In this document: one piece after another, positions 15,215-23,387 of the stretch
How positions within the stretch are numbered: position 1 is the first letter of the stretch
Layout: each line of letters begins with the position of its first letter
NCBI GenBank assembly: GCA_946480925.1
Contig: CAMLLU010000003.1
Coordinates: 99,889-163,888, forward strand
DNA: 64,000 nucleotides
DNA from: an uncultured Rivibacter sp.
GTDB lineage: Bacteria; Pseudomonadota; Gammaproteobacteria; Burkholderiales; Burkholderiaceae
Direction: 5' to 3'
Notes under the pieces: generated by a model
The model's input: the letters and a program-made list of their open reading frames with translations, nothing else
Told to the model about the DNA's origin: nothing
Databases searched by the model: none
Translations under genes and position numbers: made by a program

Positions 15215-18016
15215 ATGAATACTCCTGCTGAATCGACCCTGTTGCTGGTGGATGGTTCCAGCTACCTGTACCGGGCGTTCCACGCGATGCCGGACCTGCG
15301 CAACGCGGCCAACGAGCCTACCGGCGCCATCTACGGGATCATCAACATGCTGCGCAAGCTGCGCGAGCAGTTCCCGGCGCAGCATGCGGCCTGCGTGTTC
15401 GACGCCAAGGGCAAGACCTTCCGCGACGATTGGTATCCCGAATACAAGGCCACGCGTGCGCCCATGCCCGATGCGCTGGCGCAGCAGATCGAGCCCATTC
15501 ACAAGGTGGTGCGACTGCTGGGCTGGCCGGTGCTCGAAGTGCCGGGCATCGAGGCGGACGACGTGATTGGTACGCTGGCATGCCTGGCCTCGGCGGCCGG
15601 CCAGCGTGTCATCATCTCCACCGGCGACAAGGACATGGCCCAGCTCGTGAACGAGCGCATCGTGCTGATCAACACGATGAGCAACGAGTCGCTCGACGTG
15701 AATGGGGTGAAGGAGAAGTTCGGCGTGCCGCCGGAGCGCATCGTCGACTACCTCACGCTGGTAGGCGACGCGGTGGACAACGTGCCGGGCGTGGACAAGG
15801 TCGGCCCCAAGACCGCAGTGAAGCTGCTCACCGAACACGGCTCGCTCGACGGCGTGATGGCCGCGGCGGCCAGCGTGAAGGGGGCGGTGGGCGAGAACCT
15901 GCGCCGAGCGCTCGACTGGCTGCCCATGGCGCGCAAGCTCGTCACCATCAAGGCCGACTGCGACATGGCCGAGCACATCCCGGGCTTCCCGAAGCTGGAC
16001 GATCTTGCCTGGCGCCAGACGGACCGCCCCGCGCTGCTGGAGTCCTACGCGCACTACGGCTTTCGCACCTGGAAGAAGGAGATGGAAGACGCGCTGGGCG
16101 CTGCGGCGGCGCCGCAACCCGCGTCTGGCAGCACCGCGACCGCCGCGAACCGCCCTGCGCAGGAATCGTTGTTCGACGATGCGCCCACTCATGTGCCGCC
16201 AGCCATCACGCACAAGCACTATGACACCGTGCTCACGCCCGAGGCCCTTGATGCATGGCTGGCGAAGCTGCAGGCGGCGGAGCTGGTGGCGCTGGACACC
16301 GAAACCGATTCGCTCGACCCGATGCGCGCACGCATCGTGGGCCTGTCGTTCAGCACCGAAACCGGCACGGGCTGCTACATCCCGCTCGCGCACAGCTACC
16401 CCGACGTTCCGCAACAACTGCCCATCGACGAAGTGCTGGCAAAGCTCAAGCCCTGGCTCGAAGATGCTTCGCGCGCCAAGGTGGGCCAGCACATCAAGTA
16501 CGACGCGCACGTGTTCGCGAATCACGGCATCACCGTGCGCGGCTACCGGCACGACACCATGCTGCAAAGCTACGTGCTCGAGGCGCACAAGCCGCACGGC
16601 CTCGAAAGCCTGGCCGATCGCCACGTGGGGCGCCACGGCTTGAGCTACGAAGAAGTGTGCGGCAAGGGCGTCAATCAGATTCCATTCGCGCAGGTGACGG
16701 TGGAATGCGCGACGCAGTACTCGGGAGAAGACAGCGACATGACGTTGGACGTGCACCGCGCGCTGTGGCCGAAGCTGGAGGGTGAAGCGGGGCTGCGCTA
16801 CGTGTACGAGCAGATCGAGATGCCCATCTCGGAGCGCTTGTTGCGCATCGAACGCAACGGCGTGCTGATCGACGCTCCGCTGCTGCAGCGGCAGAGCCAG
16901 GAGCTTGCGCAGCGCATGGTGGCGCTCGAGCGCGAGGCGCACGAGCTGGCGGGCCAGCCCTTCAACCTTGGCAGCCCCAAGCAGATCGGCGAAATCCTGT
17001 TCGGCAAGCTGCAGCTGCCTGTGGTCAAGAAGACGGCCAGCGGCACGCCGTCTACCGACGAAGAAGTGCTGGAGAAGCTGGCTGCCGACTACCCGCTGCC
17101 GGCCAAGATCCTGGAGCATCGCAGCCTGTCGAAACTGAAGGGCACCTACACCGACAAGCTGCCTTTGATGGTGAACCCCGACACTGATCGCGTGCACACC
17201 AGCTACGGGCAGGCAGTGGCCGTGACGGGGCGGTTGTCGAGCAACGACCCAAACCTGCAGAACATTCCGATCCGCACGCCTGAAGGCCGGCGTGTTCGTG
17301 AGGCCTTCATCGCGCCACAGGGTCGAGTGATCGCGTCGGCCGACTACTCGCAGATCGAGCTGCGCATCATGGCCCACATCTCGGGCGACCCCGGGTTGTT
17401 GCGGGCCTTCGGCGAGGGCATGGACGTGCACCGCGCGACCGCGAGCGAGGTGTTCGGCACGCCGCCCGACGAGGTGAGCGCCGAACAGCGGCGCTATGCC
17501 AAGACCATCAACTTCGGGCTGATCTACGGCATGGGTGCGTTCGGGCTGGCGTCGAGCCTCGGTATCGAAACCAAGGCGGCGCGCGACTACATCGAGCGCT
17601 ACTTCGCCCGCTTCGCCGGCGTGAAGCGCTACATGGACGAAACACGCCTGGCAGCCAAGGACAGGGGTTACGTCGAAACCCTGTTCGGCCGCCGCGTCTA
17701 TCTGCCCGAGATCAACAGCCCCAACGGCCCACGCCGCAGCGGCGCCGAGCGGCAGGCCATCAACGCGCCGATGCAGGGGACGGCGGCCGATCTCATCAAG
17801 CTCGCGATGATCGCGGTACAAGACGCACTCGATGCTGCCGGCAAGCAGACCCTGATCGTGATGCAGGTGCATGACGAGCTGGTGTTCGAAGTGCCCGAGG
17901 CCGAAGTGGAGTGGATCAAGACCGAGGTGCCGAAGGTGATGGCCTCGGTGGCCGAACTGAAGGTGCCGCTTGTGGCGGAGATCGGCTTCGGCCCGAACTG
18001 GGACGAAGCGCACTGA
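15215..18016 (+). CDS. polA: DNA polymerase I
   Basis: 933 aa, full length. The N-terminal 5'-3' exonuclease (FEN) domain occupies about residues 1-290 (LLVDGSSYLYRAFHA, EADDVIGTLA, VGDAVDNVPGV). A 3'-5' exonuclease domain lies around 335-520 and keeps the DxE motif (ALDTETDSL), so proofreading may be active. The polymerase domain has motif A ADYSQIELRIMAH, the O-helix RRYAKTINFGLIYGMGA and motif C MQVHDELVFEV. Ala/Pro/Gln-rich residues ~300-320 link the first two domains. Roles: Okazaki fragment maturation and excision repair. No terminator hairpin follows; a Pho-box-like array starts 44 bases after the stop. Confidence 0.97.
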   Translation: MNTPAESTLLLVDGSSYLYRAFHAMPDLRNAANEPTGAIYGIINMLRKLREQFPAQHAACVFDAKGKTFRDDWYPEYKATRAPMPDALAQQIEPIHKVVRLLGWPVLEVPGIEADDVIGTLACLASAAGQRVIISTGDKDMAQLVNERIVLINTMSNESLDVNGVKEKFGVPPERIVDYLTLVGDAVDNVPGVDKVGPKTAVKLLTEHGSLDGVMAAAASVKGAVGENLRRALDWLPMARKLVTIKADCDMAEHIPGFPKLDDLAWRQTDRPALLESYAHYGFRTWKKEMEDALGAAAAPQPASGSTATAANRPAQESLFDDAPTHVPPAITHKHYDTVLTPEALDAWLAKLQAAELVALDTETDSLDPMRARIVGLSFSTETGTGCYIPLAHSYPDVPQQLPIDEVLAKLKPWLEDASRAKVGQHIKYDAHVFANHGITVRGYRHDTMLQSYVLEAHKPHGLESLADRHVGRHGLSYEEVCGKGVNQIPFAQVTVECATQYSGEDSDMTLDVHRALWPKLEGEAGLRYVYEQIEMPISERLLRIERNGVLIDAPLLQRQSQELAQRMVALEREAHELAGQPFNLGSPKQIGEILFGKLQLPVVKKTASGTPSTDEEVLEKLAADYPLPAKILEHRSLSKLKGTYTDKLPLMVNPDTDRVHTSYGQAVAVTGRLSSNDPNLQNIPIRTPEGRRVREAFIAPQGRVIASADYSQIELRIMAHISGDPGLLRAFGEGMDVHRATASEVFGTPPDEVSAEQRRYAKTINFGLIYGMGAFGLASSLGIETKAARDYIERYFARFAGVKRYMDETRLAAKDRGYVETLFGRRVYLPEINSPNGPRRSGAERQAINAPMQGTAADLIKLAMIAVQDALDAAGKQTLIVMQVHDELVFEVPEAEVEWIKTEVPKVMASVAELKVPLVAEIGFGPNWDEAH

Positions 18017-18059
18017 AAACGCCGCTCGATAGCGCAGGGAGCCCCAGCTGATCGAGTGG

Positions 18060-18099
18060 TTGTCATCGAAGCTTCATGACCTAGACGCGCCAGCGTCAT
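18060..18099 (+). promoter_or_regulatory. Candidate Pho box upstream of plcP-agt-like operon
   Basis: Four 7-mers in register at 11-bp steps: TTGTCAT (18060-18066, 6/7 to CTGTCAT), GCTTCAT (18071-18077), TAGACGC (18082-18088, poor) and GCGTCAT (18093-18099, 5/7). The array lies in the 107-base gap between polA and the metallophosphoesterase gene. PhoB control fits the predicted role of the operon. Confidence 0.6.
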
Positions 18100-18123
18100 G
18101 CTGCGGTGCAACCATGTGGGTCC

Positions 18124-19071
18124 ATGCGATGGACTCCTTCGATCGTGAAGCGTGCGTGGAGCGGCTGGGCCACCAGCGGTGTTGCCGCCTTGCCGGCTCC
18201 TGGCGTTGCCTGGCCCAACACTGCGGACGTGCAGCCGCCGGAGGACGCGTCCGAAGATCGTGAGTACCGCTATCGCAGCGTGTGGGTCTCAGACGTGCAC
18301 CTCGGCACGCCAGGCTGCCAGGCTCACGCGTTGCTCGACTTTCTGAAGCACGTCGAAAGCGAGAACCTCTTTCTCGTCGGCGACATCATCGACGGCTGGC
18401 AGCTGCGGCGCAGCTGGTACTGGCCGCAGGCCCACAACGACGTGGTGCAAAAGCTGCTGCGCAAGGCACGCAAGGGCACACGCGTGGTGTTCATTCCGGG
18501 CAATCACGACGAGTTCGCGCGCAAGTACCTTGGCCACAACTTCGGTGGCATCGAAGTGGCTGAAGAGTGGATCCACGAGACGGCCGACGGCCGCAAGCTG
18601 TGGATCATCCACGGTGACCTGTTCGACGGCGTGATCCAGTGCGCCAAGTGGCTGGCCTACGTGGGGGACTCGCTCTACGAGTTCACGCTCAAGCTCAATC
18701 GCCACTTCAACTCGCTGCGCGCACGCGTGGGGTTGCCGTACTGGTCGCTGTCGAAGTATCTGAAGCTCAAGGTCAAGCGCGCGGTCAGCTTCATCGGCGA
18801 CTTCGAGATGGCGGTGGCGCGCGAGGCGCGCAAACGTGGCGTGCACGGCGTGGTGTGTGGCCACATCCACCATGCCGAGCTGCGCGAGATCGACGGCGTG
18901 CTGTATGCCAACGACGGTGATTGGGTCGAAAGCCTCACTGCACTGGTGGAGCACCATGACGGCCAGTTGGAGATCATCGACTGGAGCGACCGTGCCTCGG
19001 CAGCCCGCCGCCGCAAGGAAGCTCTCGACAACGAGCCGGTACCGGCCCCACTGACGGAGTCGGTCCGATGA
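18124..19071 (+). CDS. plcP: Metallophosphoesterase, PlcP-type phospholipase C candidate
   Basis: 315 aa from this start. Calcineurin-like metallophosphoesterase, often annotated as a UDP-2,3-diacylglucosamine hydrolase relative. Metal motifs in order: SDVHLG, GDIIDGW, GNHDE, HGDLFD and GHIHHAE. The sequence (CQAHALLDFLKH, SWYWPQAHNDVVQKLLRKARKG, YWSLSKYLKLKVK) resembles rhizobial PlcP, which removes the head group of membrane phospholipids under phosphate starvation to give diacylglycerol. It is coupled by ATGA overlap to a GT4 glycosyltransferase, the plcP-agt arrangement. The start is uncertain: GTG 18106, ATG 18124 and GTG 18145 are all possible and none has a good ribosome site. The fallback function would be LpxH-like, but LpxH is usually shorter (about 240 aa). 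Confidence 0.78.
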   Translation: MRWTPSIVKRAWSGWATSGVAALPAPGVAWPNTADVQPPEDASEDREYRYRSVWVSDVHLGTPGCQAHALLDFLKHVESENLFLVGDIIDGWQLRRSWYWPQAHNDVVQKLLRKARKGTRVVFIPGNHDEFARKYLGHNFGGIEVAEEWIHETADGRKLWIIHGDLFDGVIQCAKWLAYVGDSLYEFTLKLNRHFNSLRARVGLPYWSLSKYLKLKVKRAVSFIGDFEMAVAREARKRGVHGVVCGHIHHAELREIDGVLYANDGDWVESLTALVEHHDGQLEIIDWSDRASAARRRKEALDNEPVPAPLTESVR

Positions 19072-20117
19072 AGATTGCACTGATTACCGACGCCTGGAAA
19101 CCGCAGGTCAACGGCGTCGTGACCACGCTGGTGGAGCTCGTGGCTGGGCTGCAGCAGCGCGGTCACGAGGTCGAGGTGATCGAACCGTCGGGATTCCGGC
19201 GCTTTCCGTGTCCGGGCTACCGTGAGATCGAGCTTGCCTGGCGGCCGAAGCGCGAGGTGGCGCGCAGACTGGCCGCATTCGCGCCAGACGCGATCCACAT
19301 TGCCACCGAAGGCCCGCTGGGCGGTGCTGCGCGCAGTTACTGCCTCAAGCACCAGTTGGCCTTTACCACCGCCTTCCACACCCGCTTTCCCTACATCCTG
19401 TCGAAGGCGTTGCACATTCCGGAGTCCTGGGGCTATGCGTGGTTCCGGCGCTTCCATGCCCGTTCGGCCGGCGTGATGGTGCCTACTGAAGGCATGCTGA
19501 AGCAGCTGGAGGCGCAGCGCTTCACGCAGCTGCGTGCCTGGTCGCATGGTGTGGACCTGAGCCTGTTCCAGCCGGTGGCTGGCGCTGACTTGGGCGTGCC
19601 GCGTCCGGTGTTCCTGTACGTCGGCCGCGTGTCGTACGAAAAGAACCTCGAAGCTTTCTTGAAGCTCGAACTGCCTGGCACCAAGGTGGTGTACGGCGTA
19701 GGCCCCTTGCTGGACGAGTTGCAACGCAAGTACCCGCAGGTGGTCTGGCGCGGTGTCGTGCCACGTACCGAACTGCCCTTCATCTACAGCGCGGCGGATG
19801 TCTTCACCTTCCCTAGCCATTCCGAGACTTTCGGCCTCGTGATGCTGGAGGCTATGGCCTGCGGCACGCCGGTGGCAGCATTCCCGGTCGATGGTCCGCT
19901 CGACGTGGTGGGCTCGAGCGACGGCGGCGTGCTGGACCATGATCTCGCTGCCGCATCGCTCAAGGCGTTGGAGGTGCCACGTGAGCGAGCGCGTGCACGG
20001 GCGCTCGGCTTCGACTGGGGGAGCGTTTGTGATCAGTTCATCGGCTATCTTGTGCCGATCCGTGCCCAACCACACAGGCAACAAACTTGTCACGAATCTG
20101 TCGCCGAAGCGTCATAA
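19068..20117 (+). CDS. agt: GT4 glycosyltransferase, Agt-type diacylglycerol glycosyltransferase candidate
   Basis: 349 aa. N-terminal Rossmann half with VNGVVTTL (residues ~13-20) and HIATEGPLG; central FHTRFPYIL; C-terminal donor-binding half with FLYVGRVSYEKNLEAFL and the GT4 signature SETFGLVMLEAMACGTPV. Similar to GT4 enzymes that glycosylate diacylglycerol to glycolipids in phosphate-starved cells. In this operon it would use the diacylglycerol released by the upstream PlcP-like enzyme. The start overlaps the upstream stop (ATGA). The last ~10 codons contain the Pho-box-like repeats of the following ppk gene. Substrate assignment rests on the gene pair, not on residues I can test here. 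Confidence 0.75.
   Translation: MKIALITDAWKPQVNGVVTTLVELVAGLQQRGHEVEVIEPSGFRRFPCPGYREIELAWRPKREVARRLAAFAPDAIHIATEGPLGGAARSYCLKHQLAFTTAFHTRFPYILSKALHIPESWGYAWFRRFHARSAGVMVPTEGMLKQLEAQRFTQLRAWSHGVDLSLFQPVAGADLGVPRPVFLYVGRVSYEKNLEAFLKLELPGTKVVYGVGPLLDELQRKYPQVVWRGVVPRTELPFIYSAADVFTFPSHSETFGLVMLEAMACGTPVAAFPVDGPLDVVGSSDGGVLDHDLAAASLKALEVPRERARARALGFDWGSVCDQFIGYLVPIRAQPHRQQTCHESVAEAS
20087..20115 (+). promoter_or_regulatory. Candidate Pho box upstream of ppk
   Basis: Three 7-mers at exact 11-bp spacing: TTGTCAC (20087-20093), CTGTCGC (20098-20104) and GCGTCAT (20109-20115), each 5/7 to CTGTCAT, with 4-bp spacers GAAT and CGAA. The site lies inside the 3' end of the glycosyltransferase gene, 12 bases before the ppk ATG. 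A possible -10 (TAAACT, 20115-20120) would put transcription start near the ATG. Confidence 0.65.
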
Positions 20118-20126
20118 ACTGAAATC

Positions 20127-22193
20127 ATGGACGCTGAAGTGAAAGCCCCGCCGGTGGCAGGCCTGACGCTGCTCAACCGTGAGCAGGCCATCCTCGAATT
20201 CAATCGCCGAGTGTTGGCGCAGGCACGACGGGAAGACGTGCCGCTGCTCGAGCGGCTGCGCTACATCTGCATCGTTTCGTCGAACCTCGACGAATTCTTC
20301 GAGGTGCGTTTTGCCGACTACCTCGAAGCCTCGCGGCTGCCCACGTCGGTCATCACGTCTCGCGACCTGGCCGATGTCGCGGCTGCGGCGCACCGGCTCA
20401 TCGATGACCAGTACGCGGCTTTCAACGACGAGGTGATGCCGGCGCTCAAGCGCGAGGGCATCTTCATCGTCAACCACGCCGAGCGCAACGAGGCGCAACG
20501 CCGCTGGGTCGACCAGTTCTTCCAGAAGCAGGTGCGACCGTTGCTGGTGCCCGTGGGGCTGGACCCTGCGCACCCGTTTCCGCTAGTGGCCAACAAGTCA
20601 CTCAACTTCATCGTCAAGCTCGGCGGGCGCGACGCTTTCGGGCGTGATAACTCGATTGCCATCGTGAAGGTTCCGCGTGTGCTGCCGCGCGTGATCCGCC
20701 TGCCTGAAAAGCTGGCGGCGCCCGGTACGCAGCCCTTCGTGCTGCTGTCGAGTGTGATCCGGGCGCATCTCGAGGAGCTGTTCCCGGGCCGCAGCGTAGA
20801 GGCGTTCTCACAGTTCCGCGTGACACGCGACTCGGACCTCGACGTGGACGAGGAAGATGTGACCAATCTGCGCCAGGCGCTGCGTTCGTCGCTGTCCACC
20901 CGGCACTTCGGCCAAGCCATCCGGCTCGAGGTGGTGAGCACCTGCCCTACCGAGCTGAGCGAATTCCTGCTGCAGCAGTTCGGCCTGCCGGAGGCAGCGC
21001 TGTACCGCGTCAACGGGCCGGTCAATCTCGTGCGGCTCAACCAGCTCATCGAACAGGCCGAGGCGCCGCAGCTGCGGTTCCCGCCTTACGAGCCGGCCTG
21101 GCCGGGCAGCCTGCCGCGCGAAGGCATGTCGATGTTCGACCGGCTGCGTCACGGCGACTTGCTGTTGCACCACCCGTTCGAAAGCTTCGACCCGGTGGTG
21201 CAGCTGCTGCGCGAGGCGGTGGCCGACCCCGAGGTGCTGGCCATCAAGCAGACCATCTACCGCACCGGCAGCGAGTCGGTGCTGATGGACCTGCTGCTCG
21301 AAGCCGCGCGTCGTGGCAAGGAGGTGACGGCGGTGGTGGAGCTGAAGGCCCGCTTCGACGAAGAGGCCAACATCAACTGGGCCGAGCGGCTCGAGGCCGT
21401 GGGGGCTCAGGTGGTGTACGGCATCGTCGGCCTGAAGACGCACGCCAAGCTGCTGCTCGTGACCCGGCGCGAAGAAGGGCGCCTGCGCCGCTACGTGCAC
21501 CTGTCCACCGGCAACTACAACCCGAAGACCGCGCTGTTCTATACCGACGTGGGCTACCTCAGCGCCGACGCCGAGCTCACGGCGGATGCCGACACGGTGT
21601 TCCAGCAGCTCGCCAGCCTGACCAAACAGCGCCCGCCGCGCCAGTTGCTGATGGCGCCGTTCAACCTGCACCGGCAGATGTGCAGCTTCATCGAAAAGGT
21701 GGAGCTGGCTGCACGGGCCGGCAAGCCGGCGCGCATCGTCGCCAAGCTCAATGCGCTTACCGACGAGGTGCTCATCAAGGCGCTGGTTGCCGCGGCCCAG
21801 GCAGGTGCGAACGTGGACCTCATCGTGCGTGGCGCTTGCATGCTGCCGCCTTCGCTGAAAGGGCTGACCGAGCGCGTGCGGGTGCGCTCGGTGATCGGGC
21901 GCTTCCTGGAGCATTCGCGCGTCATGTACTTCCGCTGGGGCCCCGGCGAAGACGACGAGGTGCTGTACCTGTCGAGCGCCGATTGGATGAGCCGCAACAT
22001 GTTCCGGCGCATCGAGATCGCCTGGCCGGTGCGCGACGCCGCGCTGCGGCAGCGTGTCATCGACGAATGCCTGGTGCCCTATCTGCACGACACGCGCGAT
22101 GCCTGGCTGCAGCAGTCCGACGGCAGCTACCTGCGGGTGGGGGCACAAGGCGTGAGTGCACAGCACGCGCTCATGGTGCGCTACAGCGACTGA
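20127..22193 (+). CDS. ppk1: Polyphosphate kinase 1
   Basis: 688 aa, normal length. Reversibly makes polyphosphate from ATP. N-domain with LLNREQAILEFNRRVL and SSNLDEFFEVR; PLD-like C-terminal domains with the autophosphorylated-His segment GIVGLKTHAKLLLV and HLSTGNYNPKTA. There is no ribosome binding site before the ATG, and the putative Pho-box promoter lies so close that the mRNA may be leaderless; GTG codons at 20139 and 20154 are less likely starts. sixA follows after 16 bases and ppx is nearby on the other strand, so synthesis and breakdown of polyphosphate are encoded together. Confidence 0.96.
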   Translation: MDAEVKAPPVAGLTLLNREQAILEFNRRVLAQARREDVPLLERLRYICIVSSNLDEFFEVRFADYLEASRLPTSVITSRDLADVAAAAHRLIDDQYAAFNDEVMPALKREGIFIVNHAERNEAQRRWVDQFFQKQVRPLLVPVGLDPAHPFPLVANKSLNFIVKLGGRDAFGRDNSIAIVKVPRVLPRVIRLPEKLAAPGTQPFVLLSSVIRAHLEELFPGRSVEAFSQFRVTRDSDLDVDEEDVTNLRQALRSSLSTRHFGQAIRLEVVSTCPTELSEFLLQQFGLPEAALYRVNGPVNLVRLNQLIEQAEAPQLRFPPYEPAWPGSLPREGMSMFDRLRHGDLLLHHPFESFDPVVQLLREAVADPEVLAIKQTIYRTGSESVLMDLLLEAARRGKEVTAVVELKARFDEEANINWAERLEAVGAQVVYGIVGLKTHAKLLLVTRREEGRLRRYVHLSTGNYNPKTALFYTDVGYLSADAELTADADTVFQQLASLTKQRPPRQLLMAPFNLHRQMCSFIEKVELAARAGKPARIVAKLNALTDEVLIKALVAAAQAGANVDLIVRGACMLPPSLKGLTERVRVRSVIGRFLEHSRVMYFRWGPGEDDEVLYLSSADWMSRNMFRRIEIAWPVRDAALRQRVIDECLVPYLHDTRDAWLQQSDGSYLRVGAQGVSAQHALMVRYSD

Positions 22194-22209
22194 GGGAACA
22201 GGAGCGGCG

Positions 22210-22671
22210 ATGGACCTCATCTTGTGGCGCCATGCCGAAGCGCACGTTGCCCGCGAGGGGCAGACCGACCTGGAACGCGCGCTCACCACGAAGGGCGAAC
22301 GCCAGGCGCAACGCATGGCGGAGTGGCTGAACCAGCGCCTTGCTGAATCGACGCGGGTCCTGGTGAGCCCGGCGCTGCGTGCGCAACAAACGGCGCAGGC
22401 GTTGGAAAGGTCCTTCAAGACCGTGGCCTCATTGGCGCCTGACGGCAGTGTCGAAGCACTGCTGAAGGCCGCTCGCTGGCCGGACGCCGCCGAGCCGGTG
22501 CTGGTGGTGGGCCACCAGCCCACGCTGGGCATGGTGGCCGCCTGTGTGATGACGGGCCATGAGATCTACTGGCCCATCAAGAAATCCGCCGTCTGGTGGC
22601 TGCGCCATCGCTTGCGCGACGAGGCAACCCAGGTCGTGCTGCAGGCCGTGCAGGGGCCCGACCTGCTGTAG
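22210..22671 (+). CDS. sixA: Phosphohistidine phosphatase SixA
   Basis: 153 aa histidine phosphatase. The RHAEAH motif at residues 7-12 holds the catalytic His8, with a second catalytic His in VVGHQPTLG. SixA enzymes dephosphorylate histidine phosphocarriers (ArcB HPt or PTS-Ntr proteins). AGGAG lies 5 bases before the ATG and the gene is 16 bases after ppk, so the two are likely one transcript. The target here is unknown. Confidence 0.9.
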   Translation: MDLILWRHAEAHVAREGQTDLERALTTKGERQAQRMAEWLNQRLAESTRVLVSPALRAQQTAQALERSFKTVASLAPDGSVEALLKAARWPDAAEPVLVVGHQPTLGMVAACVMTGHEIYWPIKKSAVWWLRHRLRDEATQVVLQAVQGPDLL

Positions 22672-22695
22672 CGAGGCAGCTGCCAGCGGCGTTCT

Positions 22696-23250
22696 TCAAT
22701 GCCGCGGTTGCGAGGCTGCGTGCCGGCCGCCAGCCGCCTGCTTGCCCTGCGCCATCGCCACATCGCCTTCGAGCATGTTGCCGTATTCGGCCAGCAACTG
22801 CTGCTTGCGCTCGGCCAGCTGCTCGCCCAGTGCGTCAAGATCGAGGTCGGTCTTCTTCACCTTGGGGAACAGCTCGTCCTGCTCTTCCTTCACGTGGTGA
22901 CGAACGTATTCGCCGAGGACCTTCACCTTGGCGTCGTAAAGTGGTTCGTCGGGCTGCATGCCGGAGATCTGGGCGATGAGCTCCTTCGCGCTGGCGTGCT
23001 CTACCTCGGCTTCATCGAGCAGGTCTTGCTCCTCCATCGCCTCGCGTGCGGCGGGGTAGAAGATCTCTTCCTCGATCTGCGTGTGCACCGTGAGTTCGGT
23101 GCAGATCTGCTGTGCCAGCGCGCTCCTTTCGTCGGCGCTGCCTTCTTCGGCCAGCTTGTCGTACTGCTTGAACAGCTTGTCGACCTGCGTGTGGTCGGCC
23201 TTCAGCAGCGTGATGGCGTCCTGTGACGCGGGGTTCTTGCTCTGGGCCAT
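22696..23250 (-). CDS. Hemerythrin HHE-domain protein
   Basis: 184 aa. A single HHE cation-binding domain with di-iron ligands in LKADHTQVDKLF, HTQIEEEIFYPAA, EVEHASAKELI and HHVKEEQDELFPKVK. The C-terminal ~40 residues are a Gln/Gly/His-rich tail. Likely roles are oxygen, NO or iron handling in stress; nothing here distinguishes them. The ATG at 23250 has AGGAG 7 bases upstream. Convergent with sixA. Confidence 0.88.
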   Translation of the reverse strand: MAQSKNPASQDAITLLKADHTQVDKLFKQYDKLAEEGSADERSALAQQICTELTVHTQIEEEIFYPAAREAMEEQDLLDEAEVEHASAKELIAQISGMQPDEPLYDAKVKVLGEYVRHHVKEEQDELFPKVKKTDLDLDALGEQLAERKQQLLAEYGNMLEGDVAMAQGKQAAGGRHAASQPRH

Positions 23251-23387
23251 GTGCGACTCCTGTGTGGGGTATTGGGGGGCGGCCTTTGCCGCCACACAAG
23301 GTTCGCGCACGCCCGGCACCGCTGCCACAGGCGCAGTCCGCGTGCCGAAGTCGGCCTTTGCCTACATCCGTGGCTGACCGAGACGGG

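Noticed and set aside
14824..18013. Long open frame on the minus strand across polA
   Set aside because: Antisense shadow of polA with biased composition; the real minus-strand genes here (DUF2782, thrB) are in other frames.
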